DNA of 64,000 bases from an uncultured Lentisphaerota bacterium. Lineage in GTDB: Bacteria > Verrucomicrobiota > Kiritimatiellia > CAIQIC01. How positions within the stretch are numbered: position 1 is the first letter of the stretch; every line of letters starts with the position of its first letter. Shown in pieces: positions 1 through 9,279 of this stretch. Below the pieces are notes generated by a model, which saw only the letters and a list, made by a program, of their open reading frames with translations, was not told the DNA's origin and made no database searches. Position numbers and translations under genes: made by a program. The DNA lies in assembly GCA_903889245.1 (NCBI GenBank), contig CAISWQ010000044.1:78834-142833 (forward strand), read 5' to 3'.

Positions 1-471
1 CATGTGCGCCAAGGCGTCCACAAAGCCTCCGGGCAGGACGAGATCGAACGCGTCATTGGCTGGACGCAGGCGGCGGGCATCCATATCGTGGGAAATTTCA
101 TCTTTGGCCTGCCGGATGACGACCAGCACACGATGCAGCAGACGCTCGACATGGCCTGCCGCTACAACGTGGAATGGGCGAATTTTTATTGTGCGATGGC
201 CTATCCCGGCACCAAGCTCTATGACCAGATGAAGGAGCGCGGCGTGGCCTTACCCAAGGAGTGGTCGGCCTACGGGCAGTATGCGGCGGATGCGCATCCG
301 TTGGCGACCAAGCATGTGAGCTCCCGGGAGGTGCTGCGCTTCCGCGATGAGGCCTTCGAGTGCTATTACCGGCGGCCGGAATATCAGGCGCTGTTGGAGA
401 AAAAATTCGGCGGCGAGGCTGTGGCCTTGATTCGCGGCATTCTTTCGCAGAAACTCCGCCGGAACCCTTGA
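1..471 (+). CDS. Radical SAM protein, C-terminal fragment (cut by window edge)
   Basis: The reading frame is open from base 1, so the start, the CxxxCxxC cluster and any cobalamin domain lie outside the window. The visible 156 residues look like the C-terminal part of a B12-type radical SAM enzyme: an 'AGIHIVGNFIFGLPDDD' strand-loop, where such proteins usually have a FGLPGET-type motif, followed by the helical 'YPGTKLYDQM' segment and a short tail. It ends 14 bases before the split transketolase and is probably in the same operon. Its position in a polysaccharide cluster suggests a sugar or lipid modification, but the substrate cannot be read from the sequence. Confidence 0.75.
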   Translation, partial: HVRQGVHKASGQDEIERVIGWTQAAGIHIVGNFIFGLPDDDQHTMQQTLDMACRYNVEWANFYCAMAYPGTKLYDQMKERGVALPKEWSAYGQYAADAHPLATKHVSSREVLRFRDEAFECYYRRPEYQALLEKKFGGEAVALIRGILSQKLRRNP

Positions 472-485
472 GGCAGGATGGCAGC

Positions 486-1304
486 ATGGCTGTGAACATC
501 GCAGACTTGGAACAGAAGGCCCGCGACATCTGGCGCGCTACCGTGGCCATCCATCAGCGCGCACCCGAAACGCGCGTGGCTTCTTCGCTCTCGGCTGTGG
601 ACGTGTTGGTGTGTCTTTATTACGGCGGCTTGCTGCGCTTCGATCCGCGCCAGCCACAATGGACCGGGCGCGATCGCGTCATCATGAGCAAAGGTCATGG
701 TGCGATTGCGATGTACCCCATCTTGGCGGACTTGGGTTATTTCCCGGTCGCGGAATTGGAACGCGTGGCCCGCAACGGATCCATTCTCGGCGGCATCCCG
801 GACCCAATCATCCCGGGCTTTGAAACCGTCAATGGCTCACTGGGTCATGGGCCGGGGGTGGCCTGCGGCCTAGCCCTGGCGCTCAAGCGCCAGCGGCGCC
901 CGGAGCGTGTGGTGGTGCTGGTGGGTGATGGCGAAATGCATGAGGGCGCAGTCTGGGAGGCGCTCATGTTTGCGGGTCACCAGCAACTGGACAATCTGCT
1001 GTTGATCGTGGACAACAATGCCCGCTGCATGTTGAACGATACCAACAAGGTCAATTCCCTGGAGCCCTTGGCCGACAAGTTTGCCGCCTTCGGCTGGGTG
1101 GCGCGTGCGTGTGACGGGCATGATATGCGGAGTGTGTATAACAATCTGGAGGTTTTGTTGCGTACGCCACAGGGGCGGCCGGCAGCCTTGATCGCCCGCA
1201 CGATCAAGGGCCACGGCGTACCCTCGCTGGAAGCCAGTCCGATCTGCCACGTATTGACCATCGCGCCTGATGAGTGTGCCCGTTTAGCGGGAGGTCAGGC
1301 ATGA
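486..1304 (+). CDS. Transketolase, N-terminal (ThDP-binding) subunit
   Basis: This 272-residue protein is the ThDP pyrophosphate-binding half of a transketolase made as two polypeptides. SKGHG (68–72), the G-S-L-G-H-G loop (117–122) and the ThDP motif GDGE (147–150) ending in NN (177–178) are present. The ATG at 486 is preferred because family similarity starts there, although the frame stays open upstream. The C-terminal subunit starts on the ATGA overlapping this stop codon, so the two are translationally coupled. A split transketolase next to a sugar 3-dehydratase inside a polysaccharide cluster suggests two-carbon transfer onto an activated sugar, not the central pentose phosphate reaction. 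That role is inference. Confidence 0.88.
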   Translation: MAVNIADLEQKARDIWRATVAIHQRAPETRVASSLSAVDVLVCLYYGGLLRFDPRQPQWTGRDRVIMSKGHGAIAMYPILADLGYFPVAELERVARNGSILGGIPDPIIPGFETVNGSLGHGPGVACGLALALKRQRRPERVVVLVGDGEMHEGAVWEALMFAGHQQLDNLLLIVDNNARCMLNDTNKVNSLEPLADKFAAFGWVARACDGHDMRSVYNNLEVLLRTPQGRPAALIARTIKGHGVPSLEASPICHVLTIAPDECARLAGGQA

Positions 1305-2254
1305 GCCCGCCGGTCCTGTGCCGGATGCGCGATGCCTTCCTCAACGGCGTGATGGCCCGTATGGAGGCGGATGAGAAAATCTTCTTTCTGTCGGCCGATT
1401 TTGGTTCGCCGCGGCTGGATGTGCTGGCCGCCCGTTACCCCGGACGCTGGGTGAACGTCGGTATCGCCGAGCAGAATCTGGTCAATGTGGCGGCGGGCAT
1501 GGCCTTGGAGGGTTATGCGACGATTGCCTATGCCATCGCCCCGTTCTTGAGCATGCGTTGTTATGAGCAAACCCGCGTCAATCTGTGCATGCTCTCACAG
1601 GTGCGGTCGTTGGATGTAACCTTGGCGGGCGTGGGCGCGGGTTTCAGCTACGATGTCTCCGGCCCCAGCCATCAGGCTTTGGAAGATCTTTCGATCATGC
1701 GCACGCTTCCGAATCTGGAGGTCTATTCCCCGGCGGATGCGGTGACCGCCCAAGGGATCGCCACCCAGCGTATCGGCCGGGGTGGCGTGCGTTATGTGCG
1801 CATGGATGGCAAGGCGTTACCCGATCTCTATGCTGCTCCACCGGAACTGGCCCGCGGTTTTCAAGAACTCCAAACGGGCCGGGAGGTGTTGCTGGTGGCA
1901 ACGGGATATATGACTCATCGCGCCTTGGAGACAGCCGCTTTGCTTCAGCAACAGGGCATCGCAGCGGCAGTGATGGATGTGTTCGCCTTGCAGCCGCTGG
2001 ATCAAACCGCCTTCCAGCAAGCGTTGGTCTCCGCATCCTTGGTGGTGTCGTTGGAAGAAGGGTTTATCGGCAAAGGCGGTCTGGATGCGCTAGTGCGCCA
2101 AGCCTTGGTTGGGGTACCCCAGCGCATCCCGCATCTGGGGCTTGGGCTGACCCCAGAATACAGTTTTGAGGTGGGCGAGCGGGAACTGCGTCTGGACAGG
2201 GCCGGCCTGTCCGCAAGCAAACTAACCGCCCGCATTGCCACCGCCTTGGCGTGA
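1301..2254 (+). CDS. Transketolase, C-terminal subunit
   Basis: This 317-residue partner of the preceding gene holds the pyrimidine-binding and C-terminal domains. The segment 'NVGIAEQNLVNVAAGMA' carries the catalytic Glu of the pyrimidine-binding domain (IAEQ), and a Rossmann-like C-terminal domain follows (VLLVATGYMTHRALETA). The ATG overlaps the upstream TGA (ATGA, 1301–1304), which fixes the start. Together the subunits match a full transketolase except for the shortened linker usual in two-gene forms. A promoter-like sequence follows the gene, so the next gene may also be transcribed separately. Confidence 0.88.
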   Translation: MSPPVLCRMRDAFLNGVMARMEADEKIFFLSADFGSPRLDVLAARYPGRWVNVGIAEQNLVNVAAGMALEGYATIAYAIAPFLSMRCYEQTRVNLCMLSQVRSLDVTLAGVGAGFSYDVSGPSHQALEDLSIMRTLPNLEVYSPADAVTAQGIATQRIGRGGVRYVRMDGKALPDLYAAPPELARGFQELQTGREVLLVATGYMTHRALETAALLQQQGIAAAVMDVFALQPLDQTAFQQALVSASLVVSLEEGFIGKGGLDALVRQALVGVPQRIPHLGLGLTPEYSFEVGERELRLDRAGLSASKLTARIATALA

Positions 2255-2273
2255 TGGCGCGGGTACGCCGGCC

Positions 2274-2302
2274 TTGACAGCCAGTGGGGCGGGGCCTAGA
2301 GT
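2274..2302 (+). promoter_or_regulatory. Sigma70-like promoter for the sugar dehydratase
   Basis: A perfect -35 hexamer TTGACA (2274–2279), a 17-base spacer and TAGAGT (2297–2302, 4 of 6 matches to TATAAT) lie 33 bases before the start codon at 2336. The site is in the short gap after the transketolase subunits. It is a sequence match only. Confidence 0.5.
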
Positions 2303-2335
2303 CGCGCCCCTTGTTGGCGCACAAAAGGACAAATC

Positions 2336-3520
2336 ATGGCAGAGCCTGCTTTTCACAGTCAGCGCTTTGATCTGGCGGTGGATACCATCAGCAAAGCTGA
2401 TTTGGAGGAAGTGATTGCCTGGCTGCGGGCCTATCCCCGCCTGACGATGGCCGATGTCACCCGCGAATTTGAGGCGGCATGGGCGCGGTGGCTGGGTGTC
2501 AAATATGCCGTGATGTGCAACTCCGGATCCTCGGCCAACCTGATGATGTATGCGGCCGCTGAGAGCGCGGGGCTGGCCAGAACCAAAAAGATTGTGGTGC
2601 CAGCCACTGGCTGGGCCACTACTGTAATGCCGGCCCTGCAACTGGGCTGGCAGCCGATGATGTGCGAGTCCGACCAGCGTTCCTTCGGTTTGGATTTGGA
2701 TTGTTTGGAGAAGCTGCTGCAGCGCGAGCGGCCTGAAACCCTGATTCTGGTGCATGTGCTGGGGGTGCCCAATGACATGACCCGGTTGCGGTCCCTGCAA
2801 CAGAAATACGATTTTGAAATCATGGAAGATTGCTGCGCCAGCCATGGCGCACGACATCGCGGCCAGATGGTGGGAACGTTTGGCCTGATGTCCTCGTTCT
2901 CCTTCTACTATGGGCATCATATGTCCACCGTTGAGGGCGGGGTGGTTTGCACCAATGATGAAAAGTTGTATTTCCACCTGCTGATGGCGCGCAGCCACGG
3001 CTGGCTGAAAGACCTGCCGGCGGCCGAGGCGCAACGTGTCATGGAGAAATATGGCGTGGACCCCTTCCGTGCACCGTTTACCTTTGTCGTCCCCGGTTTC
3101 AACCTGCGGCCGACGGATATCAACGCCAAGATCGGCCTGATCCAATTGCCCAAGCTGGATGACACCATCCGGAGGCGCATAGCCAACCATCTGGTCTATC
3201 AACGCCGGTTGGCCGGAAAACTGGACTTCGCCCAAGCCTTGGAAGGTGATGTCATTTCCAGCATCTCCTTCTGTGCCGTTGCGGGCTCCACCGAGCAGCG
3301 CCGCCGGATCGTGACGGAATTGGACAGGCAGAAGATTGATACACGTATCTTCACGGCGGGCAACCTGGGTCGTCATCCTTTCTGGGCCGATCGTTATGGG
3401 GCTTTTGAGGCCCCCATGGCCGACCGGCTCTACCGTTGCGGCTTCTTCCTCCCAAACAATCAATCGCTGGAGCCAGCGGACGTGGAGCGCGTCTGCGATG
3501 TGGTCTGTGCGGCCCTGTGA
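2336..3520 (+). CDS. DegT-fold PLP sugar 3-dehydratase (ColD/RfbH type, His in place of Lys)
   Basis: This 394-residue protein has the DegT/DnrJ/EryC1/StrS fold: 'CNSGSSANL' for PLP phosphate contacts, 'EDCCASHGA' with the ring-stacking Asp, and 'FSFYYGHHMSTVEGG'. In the aminotransferases that last motif has a Schiff-base lysine. Here the position is histidine (His194 by spacing to EGG), the known hallmark of GDP-4-keto-6-deoxymannose 3-dehydratase (ColD) and the CDP-sugar 3-dehydratase E1/RfbH. The product is therefore probably a 3-deoxy-4-keto sugar rather than an amino sugar. The missing iron-sulfur cysteines point to the ColD side. The substrate nucleotide is not known. The stop overlaps the next start (ATG at 3520). 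Confidence 0.8.
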   Translation: MAEPAFHSQRFDLAVDTISKADLEEVIAWLRAYPRLTMADVTREFEAAWARWLGVKYAVMCNSGSSANLMMYAAAESAGLARTKKIVVPATGWATTVMPALQLGWQPMMCESDQRSFGLDLDCLEKLLQRERPETLILVHVLGVPNDMTRLRSLQQKYDFEIMEDCCASHGARHRGQMVGTFGLMSSFSFYYGHHMSTVEGGVVCTNDEKLYFHLLMARSHGWLKDLPAAEAQRVMEKYGVDPFRAPFTFVVPGFNLRPTDINAKIGLIQLPKLDDTIRRRIANHLVYQRRLAGKLDFAQALEGDVISSISFCAVAGSTEQRRRIVTELDRQKIDTRIFTAGNLGRHPFWADRYGAFEAPMADRLYRCGFFLPNNQSLEPADVERVCDVVCAAL

Positions 3521-4746
3521 TGGCACGCGCTACTGCCATGAAGGTGCTGTATTGCATTCCCGGTCTGACGATCAACGCAGATGCGCCATGGGTTACCCGG
3601 CAACGCGCCGGCGGTATGCTGGCCGCTGGCTTGGAGGTGGTCCTGTTGGTACGCCGGGAGAGCGACCGCGCCTACTTCCGTGATCTGGATTGCGAGATTC
3701 TAGTCGAACAACCAGGCGCGACAGACGCATCTCGCGCTGTAACCCGCGGCAGCCTCCGGAGTTTTATTTGGGAGCCAGCGGTAACCCAGTGGCGCGCCTT
3801 CGCTTTGGCCCGCAGAATTGGCGCCGATATTTTGTACTTTTCCCATCCTGAGCCGTGGACTTTGCTGCCTGCGGTCTGGTTCCGGCATCGGCGCAGACGC
3901 GGACCGGTGGTTTCTGTTTTCTCGACCAGTGTCTACCGGCATCTGGGTCATGCACGCATCTATCCGGCGGCCACCCGTATTCGTGGTTGGTTAAACCAAC
4001 TGGCTACATGGCGCCTGTGCCCGCGGATCAACGTATTGTTCGACAACCAACATGTGCCGGCGTTTTTTTGGCGGAAGGATGGCGATCTTTGTAACGTCAT
4101 GCATGATGGTTATCGCACCGATCTGGCGGATGCACCGCGCCAGGCCAGCCGGCAGCGTTTGGGTATGCCACCAGAACGTCGTGTGTTGTTATCGTTTGGT
4201 GTGGCCAGCAAGGCCAAGGGGCAAGACCTCCTGCTGGCAGCTCTGCGCGGGTTGGAACCAACCTTCGACCTGTATATGGTCGGCCCCGTTGGGGGCGTCT
4301 ATGGGGATCCACAACAAGCGGCAGCCGATTTGTTGGCGGGCGCGTGGCGGGGGCGTCTGCATTTCGTTGCGCGGCATGTTACCGATGAAGAGATGAATGA
4401 CTTTTTTTGCGCGGCCGATGGCGTGGTGTTGCCCTATCGGTGGGGTTTCGTCTCTACCAGCGGCAATTTCCGCATGGCGGTGGAATATGGCCGTGCTGTA
4501 GTGGCGGCCGATCAATTTTTCATCGGGGAGATGGTGCGGCGGCATCAGTTGGGGCTGCTCTTCCCGCCGGGTGAGGTAACGGCACTTCGGGCACGTCTGG
4601 CGGAGTTCGGGCAACAGCCGCAGGCTTGGTTCGAGCAGAGAGCCCAACGATGTCGTGCTTTGGCAGCACAGGAAGCGTGGGCTGTAGTAGGACAACGCTA
4701 TCGGACACTGTTTGAGAGCCTCTTGGGCTCACGCCAAGCCCAGTGA
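3520..4746 (+). CDS. Glycosyltransferase, group 1 (GT4-like)
   Basis: This 408-residue protein begins with a Rossmann-type segment ('MKVLYCIPGLTINADAPWVT') and has a C-terminal donor-binding domain: 'LLSFGVASKAKGQDLLLAAL', a 'YMVGPVGG' strand, and 'GVVLPYRWGFVSTSGNFRMAVEYGRAVV' around the nucleotide-sugar site. It most likely adds a sugar to a surface glycan at the cytoplasmic face of the membrane. The ATG at 3520 overlaps the preceding TGA and is preferred; ATG 3538 is a possible alternative. Donor and acceptor cannot be predicted. Confidence 0.75.
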   Translation: MARATAMKVLYCIPGLTINADAPWVTRQRAGGMLAAGLEVVLLVRRESDRAYFRDLDCEILVEQPGATDASRAVTRGSLRSFIWEPAVTQWRAFALARRIGADILYFSHPEPWTLLPAVWFRHRRRRGPVVSVFSTSVYRHLGHARIYPAATRIRGWLNQLATWRLCPRINVLFDNQHVPAFFWRKDGDLCNVMHDGYRTDLADAPRQASRQRLGMPPERRVLLSFGVASKAKGQDLLLAALRGLEPTFDLYMVGPVGGVYGDPQQAAADLLAGAWRGRLHFVARHVTDEEMNDFFCAADGVVLPYRWGFVSTSGNFRMAVEYGRAVVAADQFFIGEMVRRHQLGLLFPPGEVTALRARLAEFGQQPQAWFEQRAQRCRALAAQEAWAVVGQRYRTLFESLLGSRQAQ

Positions 4747-4820
4747 GGTCACCGGGTTATTTGAGTTGCCTGTACGGGGCTGTTTTGTGACAGTGCGCCG
4801 ACCACTGCGCGGAAGATGAC

Positions 4821-6101
4821 ATGAAAAACCGTGGCTGGATCATGGCCTTGATAGTTGTGACCACCCTGCAATTGGCCATCTGGTGGCCCTTGCTCGGTGG
4901 GCGCTCGGTGCTGTTCACCACCGATGACAACATCGGACAATTGAGTTTCTGCGCGCGCTGCCTACCCGGGGCCCTGTTGGGATGGTGGGACGACAGCAGC
5001 CTGCTGGGTAATGGCATTGGCCGGGTGCCCGTGAACTGGACCAGTCTGCTGTTGCTGATCTTACCTGTGCCCAGCTTTGTTAATCTGATCCATGCCGTGA
5101 ATTTGTTGCTGGCCTCGGCCTTGTTCTATATCTGGATGTGCAACCGGGGTTGCGCGCCGGCGTCGGCCACCTTGGGTGCCCTCGTTGCCTTCTGGCTCTC
5201 CAGCAACCTCGCCATTACCTACGGCGGCCATGTGCCCAAGTATGCTGTGCTGCTTTTTGCCGTCTTGGCGCTGCTGGGTATTGAGCGGATGGGGACAACC
5301 CGCCGTTGGGTGTGGGTTCTGGTGGCGGGCGGCGCCATGGGCCTTGCACTGGTGGAACAACAGGACGTGGGCATTTTCTTTGGCCTTTTTGTCGGGGCTT
5401 ATGCAGTATTTGCCCTCTGGCGTCTGCCAGATTTCTCATGGGCCAAACGCTTGACCGTCTATCTATTGCCCATGGGTGTGATGGCGGTGTGGCTGGCCAG
5501 CGCTTCGTTGTTGCAGGGTTATACCCACAATATTCAAGGGGTGGCCAGTGTGGAGGTGGAGGACCGTGCTGCCAAGTGGGATTTTGTGACGCAGTGGAGC
5601 TATCCTCCTGATGAAAGCGTGGCCCTGGTGGCGCCGGGTTACATGGGCTGGCGTAGTGGTGAGGCGGACGGAGCCTACTGGGGTCGCCTGGGGCAATCGG
5701 CGGGCTGGGGACAAGCCGGCCAAGGATTCATGAACTTTAAGCTGGATGATTGGTATCTGGGCATGGTGCCGGTTCTCATGACCCTTTTGATGTGTGGAGC
5801 GCTCCTTTGGCAGCGGACACAACCAGGCCCAGAGATGTGGGGGAGCACCGGACTGCACAAGGACCTTGTTTTTTGGAGTGTGGCCACTGTAGTGGCCTTG
5901 TTGCTGGCCATGGGGAAGTTCTCGCCGCTCTACCAGTTGTTCTATCAACTGCCCATGGTAAGCAGCATCCGTGCGCCCGTGAAATTTATGCAGGTTTTCC
6001 AGATTACCTTGGCGGTCTTGGCGGTCTATGGGGTGGACTTTATTTTGCGCTATACCAGCGGTCGAAACCCTGCGCACTCTAACCAGCGAGGTTGTCCTTG
6101 A
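4821..6101 (+). CDS. Polytopic membrane protein, YfhO-like, short or truncated
   Basis: A 426-residue, strongly hydrophobic protein with about ten predicted membrane spans and a periplasmic-looking loop around residues 225–300 rich in Trp and Gly. The closing segment 'IRAPVKFMQVFQITLAVLAVYG' resembles the R-x-P-x-K-F segment of YfhO-type GT-C-like membrane proteins, which are usually much longer. The protein ends soon afterwards with a short polar tail that overlaps the next gene, so it may be a C-terminally truncated family member. A role in surface-glycan assembly or export is inferred from the neighbours only. Confidence 0.6.
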   Translation: MKNRGWIMALIVVTTLQLAIWWPLLGGRSVLFTTDDNIGQLSFCARCLPGALLGWWDDSSLLGNGIGRVPVNWTSLLLLILPVPSFVNLIHAVNLLLASALFYIWMCNRGCAPASATLGALVAFWLSSNLAITYGGHVPKYAVLLFAVLALLGIERMGTTRRWVWVLVAGGAMGLALVEQQDVGIFFGLFVGAYAVFALWRLPDFSWAKRLTVYLLPMGVMAVWLASASLLQGYTHNIQGVASVEVEDRAAKWDFVTQWSYPPDESVALVAPGYMGWRSGEADGAYWGRLGQSAGWGQAGQGFMNFKLDDWYLGMVPVLMTLLMCGALLWQRTQPGPEMWGSTGLHKDLVFWSVATVVALLLAMGKFSPLYQLFYQLPMVSSIRAPVKFMQVFQITLAVLAVYGVDFILRYTSGRNPAHSNQRGCP

Positions 6102-7564
6102 AGGAACAGCCCCACGTTCAGCCGCATCGTTTCCGGGTGGCCATGGTCTACCCTCAAGGTGCCATACAGACCCAGATGGCGCTGCCACCGTTGGGCTTGG
6201 GTTTTCTCATCAAATACTATGAACTACACGGCCTGCATAAGGAGCAGGTGGAGTTTCGTATCTTCGATGAAAATGCCCGGAAACATCTGGTCGAGGATGT
6301 GGTGGCCTGGCATCCCGATCTGGTGGGCATTAGCGCGATGAGTTTCACCCGGTCGCGTGCCTTTGACTTTGCGACGCATATCAGGCACAGACTGCCCAAG
6401 GCCCTGCTGATTGGCGGTGGTGTTCACTTCCAAGTGGACCCGGCCGATGGGCTGACCTGTCAGGCTTTTGATGCGGTTTGCACTGGCGAGGGCGAGGAGC
6501 CCTTGCGCCGCATCATTGATGAAGTACTGCTGGGTCCGGCTGGACGCCAGGCGCTGGAGCATATCCCCAATCTGGCCTGGCGCGATGTCCACGGTCATAA
6601 CCGGAAGACCGAACACTGGATGATGAAGGACCTGACCGGCCTGCCCATGCCCGACATGGAGCGTTTCGATTTGGCCTTTTATCTGGCCCGCCGGCAATTT
6701 GTCCCCGCGGTGTTTGCCAAATCCACCATTGTCCTGACCGGGCGTGGCTGTCCTTTCAAATGCACTTTCTGTTTCAATTCGTTCCGGGATGGGAAAGTGC
6801 GGCAACACGATATTCAGCAGGTAGTGGATCATCTGGCGCACTTACGAGCCAAGTACGGTGTGCGCCACATCTCCATCACCGATGATTTGTTCCTCGTCAA
6901 CCGGGGGCGTGTACGGACTTTCTGTGAGCGGATTATCAGGGAAATGCCCGATCTCCGCTGGGGTTGTCAGGCGCGTCCGAGCCTGATTCGCGGGGACGAT
7001 CTGGACTTGTTCAAGCTTATGGCGCGGGCGGGCTGCATCCAGGTCAACTTCGGTTTTGAAAGCGGTTGTGAGACCGTGTTGAAGGCCATCAAGGGGCCGG
7101 ATGCCAGTCTGGCCAAGAATCAACGCGCCCTTGATCTGGCATGGGAGGCGGGCTTGCCGGTCTTCGGCTACTTCATGTGTGGCATCCCCGGGGAGACGGA
7201 AGAAGAGATGTACATGACCGGTGAGTTCATCCGCAAGAACTTCAAGAAATTCCGCCACTTTGAACTCTTCATCTACACGCCCTATCCTGGCTCGGCCCTG
7301 GCCGAGCAAACACGGGCGGATGGCCTGCTGGAGGGTGTCACGATAGATGATCTGGCGGTGAATAATCTCGTGGAAGGCGAAGTGCGGGTCTTCAACCGCT
7401 TGGTGCCGGCGGAAAAAGTCCGGCAGTTCCGCCAGGAGATGAAGCGCATGGCCATGGCCAAATTCCCGTTGCGCGACAAACTGCGCTGGCTATGGATCGA
7501 AGGCCGGGATAATCCGCGTCGCACCTTTAAGCGCGTGGTGGCGTTGTACAAGAAAACTTCCTGA
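6098..7564 (+). CDS. Cobalamin-binding-domain radical SAM protein
   Basis: About 488 residues: an N-terminal B12-binding-type alpha/beta domain ('FRVAMVYPQGA', 'PDLVGISAMSFTRS', 'ALLIGGGVH'), then a radical SAM domain with the 4Fe-4S motif C218-x3-C222-x2-C225 in 'GRGCPFKCTFCFNS'. The later 'GYFMCGIPGETEEEM' and 'YTPYPGSALAEQ' segments are typical of this family. No start ATG lies before the first beta strand; a TTG at 6098 overlapping the upstream TGA (TTGA) or the TTG at 6092 fits, whereas ATG 6143 would cut the first strand. Such proteins methylate or rearrange unactivated carbons. A sugar or lipid target is likely here but unproven. Confidence 0.8.
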   Translation: MKEQPHVQPHRFRVAMVYPQGAIQTQMALPPLGLGFLIKYYELHGLHKEQVEFRIFDENARKHLVEDVVAWHPDLVGISAMSFTRSRAFDFATHIRHRLPKALLIGGGVHFQVDPADGLTCQAFDAVCTGEGEEPLRRIIDEVLLGPAGRQALEHIPNLAWRDVHGHNRKTEHWMMKDLTGLPMPDMERFDLAFYLARRQFVPAVFAKSTIVLTGRGCPFKCTFCFNSFRDGKVRQHDIQQVVDHLAHLRAKYGVRHISITDDLFLVNRGRVRTFCERIIREMPDLRWGCQARPSLIRGDDLDLFKLMARAGCIQVNFGFESGCETVLKAIKGPDASLAKNQRALDLAWEAGLPVFGYFMCGIPGETEEEMYMTGEFIRKNFKKFRHFELFIYTPYPGSALAEQTRADGLLEGVTIDDLAVNNLVEGEVRVFNRLVPAEKVRQFRQEMKRMAMAKFPLRDKLRWLWIEGRDNPRRTFKRVVALYKKTS

Positions 7565-7602
7565 AGCATCTGCTGTTCGGGTCGGTCAAGGCGGGGATCA
7601 GT

Positions 7603-9276
7603 ATGAGAGAAAAACAACCAGTTGCCTCGGCGAGCATCTCATTGACTCGCAAGGTTTGCTACAGCCTGTTTATCTGCCTTCTGTTTCTAGGCGGCCTCGA
7701 ATTCTGTTTGCGCCTGGTGAAGTTCAGTTATACCCCCCGCCAGCACGTCTTCTATAAGCCGCAAGTTGGCATGATCAACGGAACGCGTGATTACATCATC
7801 CCCACGGTCTTTGATCCTCCGGGCTACCTTTGGCTGATGCCGCAGAGCATCGTGGGGCGTGATGTCCATGGCCACAAGATTTATGAATGGCCTGTGGAAA
7901 AGAAACCAGGCACCAAACGCATCTGCTTCCTGGGTGGTTCGACCTCCCAGCCGGATTTCATGACCGACTACCCGCGGCGCACCATTACCCTGCTGAACAA
8001 CGCTCTCGGTGCGGGCAGATATGAGGGCCTGAATCTAGGCATGTCGTCCTATGATTCGCATCAAAGTTTGCTGGCCCTGCAAAAATACGGTTGGCCCCGC
8101 AACCCCGACTGTGTGGTCAATTTTGATGGCTGGAATGAATTCGGCACCTGGCCTGACGGCTATTCCAGCAAAGAAAAAAGTCGCTGGATGAGTCACCCCC
8201 AATGGGTCGAGCCCAGCGGGCCGGCGCGCGGCCGGATGGTCGAATTGCGTCTTACCCAACTGGTGGCCAGACTGCTCGCCGGGGCGGACCGGTCTTGGCC
8301 CCGCTTGAATACCGATTTTGATGACTTTCGTGGCAACTTGGAAGAGATGGCGCGCCAAAGCGCCACCCGTTCGCTGCCCTTTGTCGTGGTACTACGGCCC
8401 ATCGCGCGCGGCCCCTTGCCGGCCACCTTTTTCCATGACCTGCGCCTGCAGTATTTTAAAATGCATCACCAGATTACCGAGCCCAAGGCTCTCTACCACT
8501 TTCTGCATGCCCAGTGTACCAATATTCAGGCTTCCGTAGCGCGTCATCACGGACATGCACGACCGGCGGATGCTTGCGCGACCTTGGAAGCACTGCAAGA
8601 CACGCTCGCGCAGCAGCCGCACGAAGGGGTTTCCGCCTTTGTGCAGGACGCCATGCATTGCACGCCGCTGGGCTATCAAGCCATCGCGGAAGCGGCGGCA
8701 TTGGCGATTGCACCCGAGGAGGCCGCGCGTCTCAAGGCGTACATGGCCAGCGGCGCCTACTGGTTGCACCTCGCACGGGAATTTCAGCAGATGGACCATC
8801 CTTTCCTCTGTGATTACGCTGCCGGCCAGGCGTTACAACGGGAGCCGGCGTTGCGTGCCGAGACCCAGACCCTCCAGACTTGGGCGCAGGGGCAGTATGC
8901 TTTCTGGCGGCTCTACGAGGCCAACATCCGGCATAAGGGGCCCCTCGTGCCGCTGGGTGAGCGGCTGAACAATCTGGGCCAATGCCTCGAGATGCGGCCC
9001 TCTGACGCGGGTGTGTTGGGGGCCATCTTTCAGGCGGCTTCATGGAACGGCCGCAGCGAGCTGGCCATCCCGTTCTTGCTGAAATTCAAGCCCGCCCACG
9101 CGCAGGATCAATACATGTGTCTGCGGATGTTGTTCCAAGCCTACGCCGCCATGCGTAACTGGGCGGAAACCGAGAAGATGGCACGCGCTCTACTGGCGCT
9201 GAATCCGGCCGATCCGGACGCGCAGGCTTTTCTAAAGGCCCTGCAAAACACCGCCCCGTCTGCGCCGCCACGGTGA
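7603..9276 (+). CDS. Membrane-anchored SGNH-hydrolase-like protein with TPR-like tail
   Basis: A 557-residue protein with one N-terminal membrane span (about 19–36) and a periplasmic body. 'CFLGGSTSQ' (108–116) sits where SGNH esterases have the GDS serine block, and 'VVNFDGWNEFG' (171–181) matches the G-x-N block. A His-containing 'DAMHCTPLGYQAIAEA' segment resembles the catalytic D-x-x-H block. The last 120 residues look helical and TPR-like, ending 'ALLALNPADPDAQAFLKAL'. It closes the rightward half of the polysaccharide cluster, so O-acetyl transfer or removal on an extracellular glycan is plausible. The next gene converges on it with a 3-base gap. Confidence 0.65.
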   Translation: MREKQPVASASISLTRKVCYSLFICLLFLGGLEFCLRLVKFSYTPRQHVFYKPQVGMINGTRDYIIPTVFDPPGYLWLMPQSIVGRDVHGHKIYEWPVEKKPGTKRICFLGGSTSQPDFMTDYPRRTITLLNNALGAGRYEGLNLGMSSYDSHQSLLALQKYGWPRNPDCVVNFDGWNEFGTWPDGYSSKEKSRWMSHPQWVEPSGPARGRMVELRLTQLVARLLAGADRSWPRLNTDFDDFRGNLEEMARQSATRSLPFVVVLRPIARGPLPATFFHDLRLQYFKMHHQITEPKALYHFLHAQCTNIQASVARHHGHARPADACATLEALQDTLAQQPHEGVSAFVQDAMHCTPLGYQAIAEAAALAIAPEEAARLKAYMASGAYWLHLAREFQQMDHPFLCDYAAGQALQREPALRAETQTLQTWAQGQYAFWRLYEANIRHKGPLVPLGERLNNLGQCLEMRPSDAGVLGAIFQAASWNGRSELAIPFLLKFKPAHAQDQYMCLRMLFQAYAAMRNWAETEKMARALLALNPADPDAQAFLKALQNTAPSAPPR

Positions 9277-9279
9277 GCA

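Noticed and set aside
2336..3520. Ordinary DegT sugar aminotransferase
   Set aside because: The PLP lysine is replaced by His in the HH-M-S-T-V-E-G-G motif, which fits the 3-dehydratase subgroup better.
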